64,000 nt of DNA. Origin: CAZOZZ01 sp965262425 (GTDB lineage Bacteria; Acidobacteriota; Terriglobia; 20CM-2-55-15). Below the pieces are notes generated by a model that saw nothing but the letters and a program-made list of their open reading frames with translations, searched no databases and had not been told where the DNA came from. The DNA lies in the NCBI GenBank assembly GCA_965262425.1, contig OZ253536.1, positions 4,402,001-4,466,000 of the forward strand, written 5' to 3'. Position 1 is the first letter of the stretch. Every line of letters begins with the position of its first letter. A program made the translations under genes and the position numbers. Shown piece after piece: positions 53,294 to 61,275 of the stretch.

Positions 53294-53934
53294 GCGGGAC
53301 TGTTCCTGCTGACCGCGATCCCCCTCTCATATCTCCTGATTCCCGAAGTCCTTGTCTGGTCCGCGACCCTGCTCGTCGCCGAGACCGAGGCATTTCCGGC
53401 CGATGCCATCGTGATTCTCGGCGGTGGAGCGCCCGGAAGGGCCCGGGAAGCCGCCGATTTGTATCGTGCCGGGCTTGCCCCGACCGTCGTCCTGACCACC
53501 GGTGAGCCTCCCGACGGGTATGAGGAAATGTCCAGGCTCGGCATCGAACTCGTTCGGTCCCACGAGAACTACCTGCGGGTTCTCAAGGGATTTGGGGTGC
53601 CGGAGGAAAGCATCATCAGGATCGAGGAACCGGTTACCGAAACGATGAACGAACTGACACGGGTCCGGGAGTTCGCACGCGAGCGCAACTGGACGAGCCT
53701 GATCATCGTGACATCGAACTACCACACCAGACGCTCCCTTCTGATAACGAAATATCTCTTTGATTCCGACCTGGCGGATCGCAGTGGTCGGATCGCGCCA
53801 TGACGGTTTTCGCCCGAACGACTGGTGGCAGGAAGTCCGCCACATCCGTACCTTCCTGATCGAGTTCGAGAAACTCCTCGTTTACGAAATGTACATTCAG
53901 CCGAGACTTTGGTTTTGATGGAGTACGCGGAACC

Positions 53935-54050
53935 CGAGGTCCGAAGTCCGAAGTTGAAGATATGCTCATTCCAAGTTGCGTGCGGACCAGGGAGATCGGT
54001 TCGGATTCCCGACCACGGACCTCGGACCACGGCCCACGGACTTCTTCTTC
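53935..54050. repeat. Inverted GTCCGA-heptamer array, locus 4
   Basis: GAGGTCCGAAGTCCGAAG (53936-53953) is inversely matched at 54009-54043 by GACCACGGACCTCGGACCAC and CACGGACTTC. The 55 bases between are unique. No gene was found in 53919-54106. Confidence 0.55.
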
Positions 54051-54106
54051 CTCCAATCCCCCCTTTTGTCCTTGATTGTATCCCGACGCTGAACTAGCTT
54101 CCCCTT

Positions 54107-55186
54107 ATGCCCACACCGCGACACCTCTCCGTGCTGTTTGGCCTGATTCTCTTGCTTCCGCAAAGTGGGGCCGCCCAGTCGCTGGGCCAACTGCGAGACC
54201 TTATCGAGGGCCTGGTCGAGATCCCGGCGATCTCCGGGCATGAGGGTCAACTGGCGGATGCCATCGCGGACAGGTTGAGGCGGCGTGGTTTGTCTCCCGA
54301 CATCGACCGGATGTCCAATGTAACTGTAACCGTTGGATCGGGCAGGCCGCGCCGCTTGATTGTGGCCAATATCGACGAGCCCGGATATGTCGTTTCGGGC
54401 TGGACCGATGACGGGTACCTGCGGATGAACAGGATCGGTTTGACCCCTGCCCATCCCTATCTGGATCAGTACTTCGAAGGCCAGAGGCTGTGGGTCCGCA
54501 ACTCGCGAGGAACTATGGTTCCCGGCGTTACTTCGATTCCCTCGACGCATTTGCGCCGCGGCCAGAATGAAGAGGAGTCCCCATTCGATCTCTCCGACGC
54601 TTATGTCGATATCGGTGCCGGTTCTGTGGACGACATCCGGGAGGTGGGAATTCGTCTGTTGGATCCGATCTCTCTCGAGAAGACGTTCAGCACTCTGGCT
54701 GCCGACCGTGTGTCCGGACCGTTCCTTGCGGATCGAGTCGGCGCAGCAGCATTGTTGTCGGTGCTCACGAGTCTGCCCGAGTCCGCAATAGAGGGGACGT
54801 TAACGGTAGCTTTCGTCACGCAGGAGCATTTTGGCCGCAAGGGGATCGATCGGATTCGAGAGCGGTTTACCGTCGATGAAGTCTTTGTTTTCGAGATCAT
54901 GAATTTCGAGACCACCGGGCTCTTATCCCGTCTCGGGAGCGGCATCGCCATCGACGCCAGTGCTGCGCCGGGTTTCTCGGACGAATTGGCTCGTTTTGGC
55001 GAGACGGTTCGTGATGACCCGATGGGCGATCCATCCGCGACACCTGTTTGGCGACCCGGGACCGCCGTCGTGCGGCTGGGCATACCGATCATGTTCCATC
55101 AGACTCCGGTCGAGGTGCTTGATCTCAAGGATTTGCGGCACACGGTTCGGTTCCTGCGCATCCTTCTCACCGGAGGGCAATCGTGA
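54107..55186 (+). CDS. Exported M42-like peptidase homologue with degenerate metal site
   Basis: A 359-residue protein with a signal peptide (MPTPRHLSVLFGLILLLPQS, cleavage after AAQ). It has the M42 fold: AISGHEGQLADAIADRL, VANIDEPGYVV, LADRVGAAALL, VTQEHFGRKG and MFHQTPVEVLDL. Compared with active M42 enzymes, the first ligand His is Asn (VANIDE), the Glu-Glu pair is Glu-His (QEHFG), and the fourth ligand Asp is Glu-like (EIMNFE). It is therefore probably not an active peptidase. The next gene, an intact M42 paralogue, overlaps its stop by GTGA in its ancestral form. A non-catalytic partner of that enzyme is possible. Confidence 0.75.
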   Translation: MPTPRHLSVLFGLILLLPQSGAAQSLGQLRDLIEGLVEIPAISGHEGQLADAIADRLRRRGLSPDIDRMSNVTVTVGSGRPRRLIVANIDEPGYVVSGWTDDGYLRMNRIGLTPAHPYLDQYFEGQRLWVRNSRGTMVPGVTSIPSTHLRRGQNEEESPFDLSDAYVDIGAGSVDDIREVGIRLLDPISLEKTFSTLAADRVSGPFLADRVGAAALLSVLTSLPESAIEGTLTVAFVTQEHFGRKGIDRIRERFTVDEVFVFEIMNFETTGLLSRLGSGIAIDASAAPGFSDELARFGETVRDDPMGDPSATPVWRPGTAVVRLGIPIMFHQTPVEVLDLKDLRHTVRFLRILLTGGQS

Positions 55187-55200
55187 GAAGGGTCTTTCCA
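55183..55200 (+). other. Original 5' end of the M42 peptidase gene, cut off by insertions
   Basis: GTG at 55183 overlaps the previous stop (GTGA) and encodes MRRVFP. Joining this to the sequence after the multi-hairpin element and the IS (from 56848) gives MRRVFPGLVSVLMLASVAV, an ideal signal peptide, in frame with the peptidase at 56865. Confidence 0.75.
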
Positions 55201-55361
55201 GGAGGCTGCGCGGCAGAAGAGATCTACTGCGAAAGCAGTAGAATCGGTCCATATTTCCCCGATTTTTCGTTAAATAGAACCACTATTCGCCTCAAAATCG
55301 AGAAAATCTGTCCTCGATTCCCCGCTTTCTCGCTACGATCCCTTCTGCCGCACAGCCTCCT
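55200..55361 (+). repeat. 162 bp multi-hairpin palindromic element, copy 2
   Basis: Arms AGGAGGCTGCGCGGCAGAAG and CTTCTGCCGCACAGCCTCCT pair with one mismatch. The hairpin CTACTGC-GAAA-GCAGTAG is perfect. The element is 54 codons long and remains open in the frame of the interrupted M42 gene. Its right end is the CTAG target of the IS1182-type element. Confidence 0.8.
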
Positions 55362-55363
55362 AG

Positions 55364-56843
55364 CAGCCCGTGGTGCAAGTCAACTTCATAGTTAACAACG
55401 GACCCCATGCGACCGTATCGCGAGGAAGATAGTGGAAGGAGAACGCGATATGGGAATGGGACGGAAAAAGGACCGACAAGCCACGTTATGGGTTGCGACA
55501 GCAGAGTTGCCGCGGACAGCGGGCCACGTGTTCTACGAACGGGTTAACCGAATCTTGGACCAAGCCAAGTTCGACCGGTTCGTCGAAGATGCCTGTGAGC
55601 AGTTCTACGCTGAGGTGATGGGTCGGCCGAGCGTGGCGCCGGGCAAGTATTTTAGGATGTTGCTGGTGGGCTATTTCGAAGGAATCGATTCGGAGCGTGG
55701 CATAACGTGGCGGTGTGCCGATTCTCTGAGTTTGCGAGGATTCCTTGGAGTCGGGCTGAGCGAAGGGGTGCCGGATCATTCGACAGTCTCGCGGACGCGA
55801 CGGTTGATCGATCTGGAAACACATGGAAAGGTCTTTTCGTGGATGTTGGGCGTGTTGGCCGGTGAGGGCCTGATCGATGGGAAGACGGTGGGCGTGGATG
55901 CATCGACACTGGAAGCCAACGCGGCGATGCGGTCGATCGTACGCCGGGACACCGGAGAAGCCTACAACCAATTCCTGACACGGCTGGCCAAGGCGTCTGG
56001 GATCGAGACACCGACGCAAACCGAGCTGGGGCGACTCGACCGCAAGCGGTCGAAGAAAGGATCGAACAAAGAGTGGGAGCATCCCCACGACCCGGATGCG
56101 CGAATCACGAAGATGAAGGACGGACGAACGCATCTGGCCCATAAGGTGGAGCATGCCGCCGACATGAAGACCGGAGCCATCCTGGCGGTCACGGTGCAGG
56201 GTGCCGATCAGGGCGACACGACGACGATCAAAGAAACGATGATCCAAGCCGCGCATCAGATGGAGACCTTGGCCGCCGATCCTGGATCGAAACTTCGGAA
56301 CGATGTGCTCTCCGAACTGGTGGCGGATAAGGGCTATCACAGTAACGATACGTTGACCGGATTCAAAGACCTCAACATTCGCAGCTACATCTCGGAACCG
56401 GACCGGGGCCGACGCAACTGGAAAGATAAGTCCGAAGAAAAACAGGCCGTCTATGCCAACCGGCGACGAATCCGAGGCAACCGGGGCAAGCAATTACTCC
56501 GACAGCGCGGACTGATGTTGGAACGACCGTTCGCACACACGCTGGAAACCGGCGCAATGCGTCGGGTTCACCTCCGACATCGGGACAACATTCTCAAGCG
56601 CGTCCTGATTCAATATGCCGCTTTGAATCTGAGCCTGATCCTTCGGAACAATTTCGGAAACGGCACACCACGAGGCCTTCAGGGCCAACATGTCATGGCC
56701 TTATTCACCTTAATACTGCTCTGGAGCCACTGTGAATCGCTCTCGTTCCATCCTCAGCGCTCCAGAATCGATTTAGACGCCGTTCCGTCCGGGCGAAGAC
56801 CTGAAACTCTCAACTCAGAAAACCCCACTTCTGCCACGGGCTG
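55364..56843 (+). mobile_element. IS1182-type insertion sequence
   Basis: 1480 bp bounded by CAGCCCGTGG (55364-55373) and CCACGGGCTG (56834-56843). Direct CTAG repeats flank it (55360-55363, 56844-56847); the left one is also the right border of the multi-hairpin element. Confidence 0.88.
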
Positions 56844-56847
56844 CTAG
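55450..56847 (+). CDS. IS1182 family transposase
   Basis: A 465-residue DDE transposase. The N-terminal HVFYERVNRILDQAKFDRFVE and RMLLVGYFEGIDSERGITWRC segments are typical of IS1182/IS5-like enzymes. GLIDGKTVGVDASTLEANAA carries the first Asp, KVEHAADMKTGAILAVTV and LVADKGYHSNDTL the second, and the C-terminal Glu is expected in the RRRIRGNRGKQLLRQRG region. ATG 55450 has GGAAGGAG upstream; GTG 55432 is an alternative. The TAG stop lies in the flanking CTAG repeat and the last codons (ATGC) are in the inverted repeat. Confidence 0.92.
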   Translation: MGMGRKKDRQATLWVATAELPRTAGHVFYERVNRILDQAKFDRFVEDACEQFYAEVMGRPSVAPGKYFRMLLVGYFEGIDSERGITWRCADSLSLRGFLGVGLSEGVPDHSTVSRTRRLIDLETHGKVFSWMLGVLAGEGLIDGKTVGVDASTLEANAAMRSIVRRDTGEAYNQFLTRLAKASGIETPTQTELGRLDRKRSKKGSNKEWEHPHDPDARITKMKDGRTHLAHKVEHAADMKTGAILAVTVQGADQGDTTTIKETMIQAAHQMETLAADPGSKLRNDVLSELVADKGYHSNDTLTGFKDLNIRSYISEPDRGRRNWKDKSEEKQAVYANRRRIRGNRGKQLLRQRGLMLERPFAHTLETGAMRRVHLRHRDNILKRVLIQYAALNLSLILRNNFGNGTPRGLQGQHVMALFTLILLWSHCESLSFHPQRSRIDLDAVPSGRRPETLNSENPTSATGC

Positions 56848-56864
56848 GCCTTGTTTCGGTTCTA

Positions 56865-57935
56865 ATGCTCGCCTCCGTAGCGGTTGGGCAGGACCGGGGC
56901 CGCAAGGGCGATCGAACTCCCGAACCTTTCGAGATCCTGGCCGACCTCGTGGAAACTTATGGTGTTTCCGGCTTTGAGGCTCCGGTTCGGGACAAGGTCG
57001 GGACGTACCTGCCGTCCTGGACACGTCCGCGGGTGGACGAGAAGGGCAATCTCCTGGTCACTTTCGGCGGCGGCCCCGAGCATCTGGTTTTCGTAGCGCA
57101 CCTGGACGAGATCGGGTACGTGGTCGATGACATCCGGGCCGATGGCACGCTTGCCGTCGATCGGCGGGGTGGATACTTCGATCGATACTTCGAGGCACGG
57201 CCGGTGCTGGTGCATTCCGGCCGCGGCCCGATCTCGGGGATCATTTCGCCGCGGCTGGGCTACTTCCGCAGCGGAGAGGCGAAAGCGGAGTTTGAGACCG
57301 ACGATATCCGGGTCTATCTGGGTACGGATACCCGGAGTGACACCGAAGCTCTGGGAATACGTCCGGGAGATTCGATCACCGTACCGAAACGTTTCGTTCC
57401 GCTCGCGAACGGTCGGGCGACGGCCCGATCGTTCGATGATCGAACCGGCTGTACGGCTCTGATCCTCGCTCTTCAGGACATCGATCCATCCGAGGTGCGA
57501 AAGAAGATCACTTTCGCCTGGGTTGTCGAAGAAGAGACCGGCCTCCACGGAGCCAGACACCTGGCCGCTCGGGCCGATGCGGATTTCGTCTTCGCCGTCG
57601 ACACCTTTGTGTCGTCGGATTCCCCCCGCGAAGACAAGAGGTTTGGCGATGCGCCCCTCGGATCCGGGTTTGTCATCCGTGCCCTGGACACCAGTAACAT
57701 CACGCCGATCGAATTTGTCGATCGCGTCATCGGAATTGCCAACCAGCATAACGTTCCGGTTCAGGTCGGTTCGACCAACGGAGGCAATGACGGTTCTACC
57801 TTTACACGTTACGGCGCGATCGATATCCCCATAGCCTGGCCGCTGCGTTATTCGCACTCACCGGTCGAAGTTCTCGAGAAGACCGACCTGGAAGCGCTGG
57901 CCGACATCATCCGCCACCTGGTATCCGAGTTCTAG
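56865..57935 (+). CDS. M42 family zinc aminopeptidase, signal peptide disrupted
   Basis: A 356-residue M42 enzyme from the first available ATG. All ligands are intact: VAHLDEIGYVV (H79, D81), SFDDRTGCTAL (Asp), VVEEETGLHGA (Glu-Glu), FAVDTFVSSD (Asp) and RYSHSPVEVLE (His). It removes N-terminal residues from peptides. Codons upstream of the ATG continue the hydrophobic stretch (GLVSVLMLASVAV), showing that the true signal peptide began at 55183 and was broken by the multi-hairpin element and IS1182. The present product would stay cytoplasmic or lack proper translation signals; promoter and ribosome-binding site must come from the IS end. Confidence 0.85.
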   Translation: MLASVAVGQDRGRKGDRTPEPFEILADLVETYGVSGFEAPVRDKVGTYLPSWTRPRVDEKGNLLVTFGGGPEHLVFVAHLDEIGYVVDDIRADGTLAVDRRGGYFDRYFEARPVLVHSGRGPISGIISPRLGYFRSGEAKAEFETDDIRVYLGTDTRSDTEALGIRPGDSITVPKRFVPLANGRATARSFDDRTGCTALILALQDIDPSEVRKKITFAWVVEEETGLHGARHLAARADADFVFAVDTFVSSDSPREDKRFGDAPLGSGFVIRALDTSNITPIEFVDRVIGIANQHNVPVQVGSTNGGNDGSTFTRYGAIDIPIAWPLRYSHSPVEVLEKTDLEALADIIRHLVSEF

Positions 57936-57943
57936 AGAGCCCG

Positions 57944-58106
57944 AGGAGCCTGCGCGGCAGAAGGGATCGTAGCGAGAAAGTGGGGAATCGAGGACAGATT
58001 TTCTCGATTTTGAGGCGAATAGTGGTTCTATTTAACGAAAAATCGGGGAAATATGGACCGATTCTTACTGCTTTCGCAGTAGATCTCTTCTGCCGCGCAG
58101 GCTCCT
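57944..58106 (-). repeat. 163 bp multi-hairpin palindromic element, copy 3 (inverted)
   Basis: Read on the minus strand it is nearly identical to copy 2, with one extra A after the GAAA-loop hairpin. Arms AGGAGCCTGCGCGGCAGAAG and CTTCTGCCGCGCAGGCTCCT are perfectly paired. It fills almost the whole gap between the M42 stop and the next ATG (58110). Confidence 0.8.
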
Positions 58107-58109
58107 AGC

Positions 58110-58802
58110 ATGCCCGTACTCACCCGAATTCCCGAAGGCTGGTTCTGGATGGGTTCCGACGACCACAAGAAGTGGGAACGGCCCCGTCACAGGGTCTGGA
58201 TAGCCGCGTTCGAGATCGCCCGGACAACCGTTACCAGACGGGAATACGAACACTTTGTTCGAGAGACAGGTCACCCACTGCCCCGCGGTTGGGGCGATGA
58301 GAATCTCAGTCTGCCGCAGCAACCCGTTGTGGGGGTCAGCTGGTTCGATGCGACGGACTACTGCAACTGGCTCAGCGAACTCCTGGGTCAGTCGTATCGA
58401 CTACCCACCGAGGCCGAGTGGGAAAAAGCCTGTCGCGGGAACGAGGAAGACGGTCTCTATTCCTGGGGGAACACGCCACCCGGAGAGTTTGAATATTTTC
58501 AGGGGGATTGGGTGGGGCCCCGGTCGGTCGGGGAGTGGCGTCCGAACAGTTTCGGCCTCTGGAACATCGGCGACAACGTGCACGAATGGTGTCAGGACTG
58601 GTACTCCGCCGACTACTACACGGTTTCGGTGACCCGCAATCCGGCGGGTCCGGTCAAAGGTACCCGCCGCGTCTCCCGTGGAGGGTCCTGGCGACACCAG
58701 ATTCGCGCTTCGAGAATCACTCAGCGAAGTAGCATTCCTCCCCGGTACCGATACACCGACTACGGATTTCGGCTCGTCAGAAGTGCCGAATTATTTGCCT
58801 GA
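58110..58802 (+). CDS. Formylglycine-generating-enzyme-like (SUMF1/EgtB fold) protein
   Basis: A 230-residue single FGE-sulfatase domain. GWFWMGSDD, VVGVSWFDATDYCNWL, RLPTEAEWEKACRG, GLWNIGDNVHEWCQDWY, RRVSRGGSWR and GFRLVR occur in the family order. The two copper-binding cysteines of true FGE, expected in the RxxCxxxYCxRYR-like region, are missing (RASRITQRSSIPPRYRY). It is therefore not a sulfatase activator and its role is unknown. There is no signal peptide. ATG 58110 lies 3 bp after the multi-hairpin element, so its 5' untranslated region is that element and no Shine-Dalgarno sequence is visible. Confidence 0.8.
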   Translation: MPVLTRIPEGWFWMGSDDHKKWERPRHRVWIAAFEIARTTVTRREYEHFVRETGHPLPRGWGDENLSLPQQPVVGVSWFDATDYCNWLSELLGQSYRLPTEAEWEKACRGNEEDGLYSWGNTPPGEFEYFQGDWVGPRSVGEWRPNSFGLWNIGDNVHEWCQDWYSADYYTVSVTRNPAGPVKGTRRVSRGGSWRHQIRASRITQRSSIPPRYRYTDYGFRLVRSAELFA

Positions 58803-58904
58803 CCGACCGTTTCCAAAACAGCCATTCGCAGGCCACTAGTCGCTCGTAGGTTGTGACAGATACGCGCAATAAACGAAATACACGGAAAACCAATGCTCTC
58901 GCTG

Positions 58905-58910
58905 TATAAT
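58905..58910 (+). promoter_or_regulatory. Candidate -10 box upstream of galT
   Basis: TATAAT preceded by TG lies 63 bp before the galT ATG, in a 170 bp gap. A matching -35 box is not evident. Confidence 0.35.
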
Positions 58911-58972
58911 GCGGCCGATTCAACCAGGACGATAAATTTTCGAAGGATTCGAAACAAGGATCGAAAAACCCC

Positions 58973-59983
58973 ATGTCCGAATTGCGATACAACCGCATCA
59001 CCGGAGACTGGGTGATCATTGCCCACGAGCGGTCCCACCGGCCCGAAGAATTCGTCTCAAAACAAAGTCCCTCCGACCCTCCTTCCAGAGTCGATGACTG
59101 TCCTTTCTGTCCCGGCAACGAGGATGATTCGGAAACCATTTCCACTCTGGATCGGCGCGGATCCTGGGGTGTCCGCCTCGTGCGTAACAAGTTTCCCGCA
59201 CTATCGCCCTCCGGGGACAAACGGAAGGGAGGCACCTCGATGCGGCGGACGATGTCCGGATTTGGATATCACGATGTCGTCATCGAACATCCGGAGCACA
59301 ACAGATGGCTCTGGCGCCAGGCGGCTAGCGGCGTTTCGGAAGTGCTGTCGGTGATCCGCGACCGTTACATCGAACTATCGAAGGATCCTCGCATCGAACT
59401 GATCGTACCGTTCAAGAATCATGGCCGGTCGGCGGGAACCTCTCTCGTCCATCCACACGCGCAGATGGTGGGAACGCCGATCATGCCCGCCGACGTCCGT
59501 CGTCGCGTCTGGGATGCCGTCCGTTACTACGACGAGCATTCGCACTGTCTCTTCTGCTCGGTAATCGACGACGAGAGCGACTTCGGTGAACGTGTCATCC
59601 ACAAAACGAGGGGCTTTGTGAGCTTCATTCCATATGCGGCGCTGTCACCCTTCCACATCCTGTTGTTTCCGAACGACCACAGCCCGGATTTTGGACTTCT
59701 GTCCGACAGCTCTCTGGCTGATTTTGGCGAACACCTGAAGGCCGTTCTCGAAAAGATCGAACTGGCCTTGCTGGGTCCTGATTTCAACTTCGTGATCCGT
59801 TCGGTCTTCGAGAAGCGCACCGATGCCCGAACCTACCACTGGTACATGTCGATCATTCCCCACGTTTCGCGCGTGGCCGGCTTTGAAATGGGTTCGGGAA
59901 TGTTCATCAACCCGTCGATCCCTGAAGAATCGGCCAAGTTTCTCCGAGAGGCGAAACAGATGGGCGCTCCGGTCGGGCTGTAA
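58973..59983 (+). CDS. galT: Galactose-1-phosphate uridylyltransferase
   Basis: A 336-residue HIT-superfamily enzyme. SELRYNRITGDWVIIAHER and CPFCPGNE are the GalT N-terminal motifs, the cysteines binding zinc with CLFCSV further on. The catalytic HxHxQ is HPHAQM near residue 161. The C-terminal half (YHWYMSIIPHVSRVAGFEMGSGMFIN) closes the second HIT repeat. It exchanges UMP between UDP-glucose and galactose-1-phosphate; a closely related ADP-glucose:phosphate adenylyltransferase activity cannot be excluded. It is a single gene that could supply UDP-galactose for the surface glycans. Confidence 0.9.
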   Translation: MSELRYNRITGDWVIIAHERSHRPEEFVSKQSPSDPPSRVDDCPFCPGNEDDSETISTLDRRGSWGVRLVRNKFPALSPSGDKRKGGTSMRRTMSGFGYHDVVIEHPEHNRWLWRQAASGVSEVLSVIRDRYIELSKDPRIELIVPFKNHGRSAGTSLVHPHAQMVGTPIMPADVRRRVWDAVRYYDEHSHCLFCSVIDDESDFGERVIHKTRGFVSFIPYAALSPFHILLFPNDHSPDFGLLSDSSLADFGEHLKAVLEKIELALLGPDFNFVIRSVFEKRTDARTYHWYMSIIPHVSRVAGFEMGSGMFINPSIPEESAKFLREAKQMGAPVGL

Positions 59984-60136
59984 GCAGAACGGCACGAGCT
60001 TCAAGACGAAGACACCAGGACAACGAAGCCATCGATCACAGATTCTTCATGCCCTCCGTGCCTAAGTGTTGACGAAATCGTTTCGTACTGATGTGGTGGG
60101 GAGCCAGGTAGATTGCTGGCAGGTTGGAATGTAGTC

Positions 60137-61129
60137 TTACGGGGCGAAGTAGCCGGTCCGGGCCCGGACCAGATAGTCCCGGTTTCGGGTACGAACCCGG
60201 AGTTCGTGACGCCGGCCGTCAGCCGGAGTCGCTGGATAATAACCGAGCGTGTACTGGCTCCGGAGTTCGGCTGAGACTTCGTCAAGAACGACATCGATCT
60301 CCGTCGCGCTTCCGCCGGTCCAGGTGCTGGCCACCAGATACGCTTTACCGCCGCTTGCCAGCGCAAATGACCGGAGGACGTCCATATCCACGGGATCTTC
60401 GTCACCGCCCACGGATCTGCCAATCCCGGGGGCGCCGGGGATCGGGGACAGCGGCCACTCGAAGGAGACGTGTTCGGAAGGATCCGCAAAGCGGGTTGGG
60501 TCGATACCCAGCGGGTAGACCAGCAGTTCCGATTTCCGAACAGCCTCGAGAGTTTCCTCGAACTCCAGGTCGCTGCTCGTGTCATCGCCGTCGGTAAGCA
60601 GCAGAACGGCCCGCTTGTCGTGCCGCCCCTCATAGACCTTTTCGAGGCCTTCCGAAAGCGCATCATAGAGCGCCGTACCTCCGATGGCACGAACGCGTCG
60701 TAGTGACCGCGACAGTTCCCGTCGATCGCTTGTGAGGTCCTGGAGGAGGGTCACATTTCCTGAGAACGTCATCACGAAAACATCGTCGTCCTCGTGCAGT
60801 GTTCCAATGAAGCGTTCGATCGCGGCCAGAGCCGTTCTCATCCGGCTCTCCATGCTTCCGCTTGTGTCGAGCACGATGCCGACGCTCACCGGGATGTCGC
60901 GGTCCTGCGTGAAGTGCACGATCTCCTGCTCCACGCCGTCGTCTTCGATGATGAAGTCGTCGACCTCGAGCCCCTCAACGTAGCGGCCGTCCGGGTCCGT
61001 CACCGTGGCGACGACGTTGACGAGTTGGACATCCACACGGAGCGTCTCCTGCTGTGCGCCCCATGACGTCAGGCACAGAGAAAGGAAGACGAATCCGGAT
61101 ACGACTGCAAAACGAGTTCGATTGGTCAT
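60137..61129 (-). CDS. Secreted VWFA-domain protein (acidobacterial type)
   Basis: A 330-residue exported protein with a signal peptide (residues 1-24, ending SWGAQ). RVDVQLVNVVATVTDPDGRYVEGL (31-54) is the N-terminal beta domain characteristic of the acidobacterial VWFA-related family. The VWA domain has the MIDAS motif DTSGSM (near residue 89), GGTALYDAL and LLTDGDDTSS. The C-terminal half ends with TLGYYPATPADGRRHELRVRTRNRDY and PARTGYFAP-like segments, also typical. Such proteins bind metal-dependent protein partners in the periplasm or outside; the ligand is unknown. Confidence 0.9.
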   Translation of the reverse strand: MTNRTRFAVVSGFVFLSLCLTSWGAQQETLRVDVQLVNVVATVTDPDGRYVEGLEVDDFIIEDDGVEQEIVHFTQDRDIPVSVGIVLDTSGSMESRMRTALAAIERFIGTLHEDDDVFVMTFSGNVTLLQDLTSDRRELSRSLRRVRAIGGTALYDALSEGLEKVYEGRHDKRAVLLLTDGDDTSSDLEFEETLEAVRKSELLVYPLGIDPTRFADPSEHVSFEWPLSPIPGAPGIGRSVGGDEDPVDMDVLRSFALASGGKAYLVASTWTGGSATEIDVVLDEVSAELRSQYTLGYYPATPADGRRHELRVRTRNRDYLVRARTGYFAP

Positions 61130-61275
61130 GGTTCGTCAAACAGGGCCCGCCGCCCGGTCAGCCGCCAGTGAGATCCAGGACCCCACTGCCGTTGATGCCC
61201 ACCGGACGGCTTACCCATGCGCTATGTCATAAAGACGCGGGCATCGGCGGAACGTTAACAGCGGCTGATTTTAAA

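Larger units (their letters stand above)
52098..53918 (+). pseudogene. YdcF/ElyC/SanA-like (DUF218) gene split by IS630 and frameshifted
   Basis: The 5' part, ATG 52098 to 52139, encodes MKSRPRLTRKTVLL. Removing the IS (52138-53293, TA duplication) joins it in frame to AGLFLLTAIPLSYLLIPEVL, giving an N-terminal membrane helix. The DUF218 domain follows: DAIVILGGGAPGRAREAADLY and ENYLRVLKGFGVPEESI, then IIVTSNYHTRRSL. A frameshift near 53770 is apparent, because the expected continuation WRIAVVGSRHDGFRPNDWW and the C-terminus to the TGA at 53916-53918 lie in another frame. DUF218 proteins act in envelope biogenesis. Two lesions mean the gene is inactive unless the frameshift is a sequencing error. 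Confidence 0.85.
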
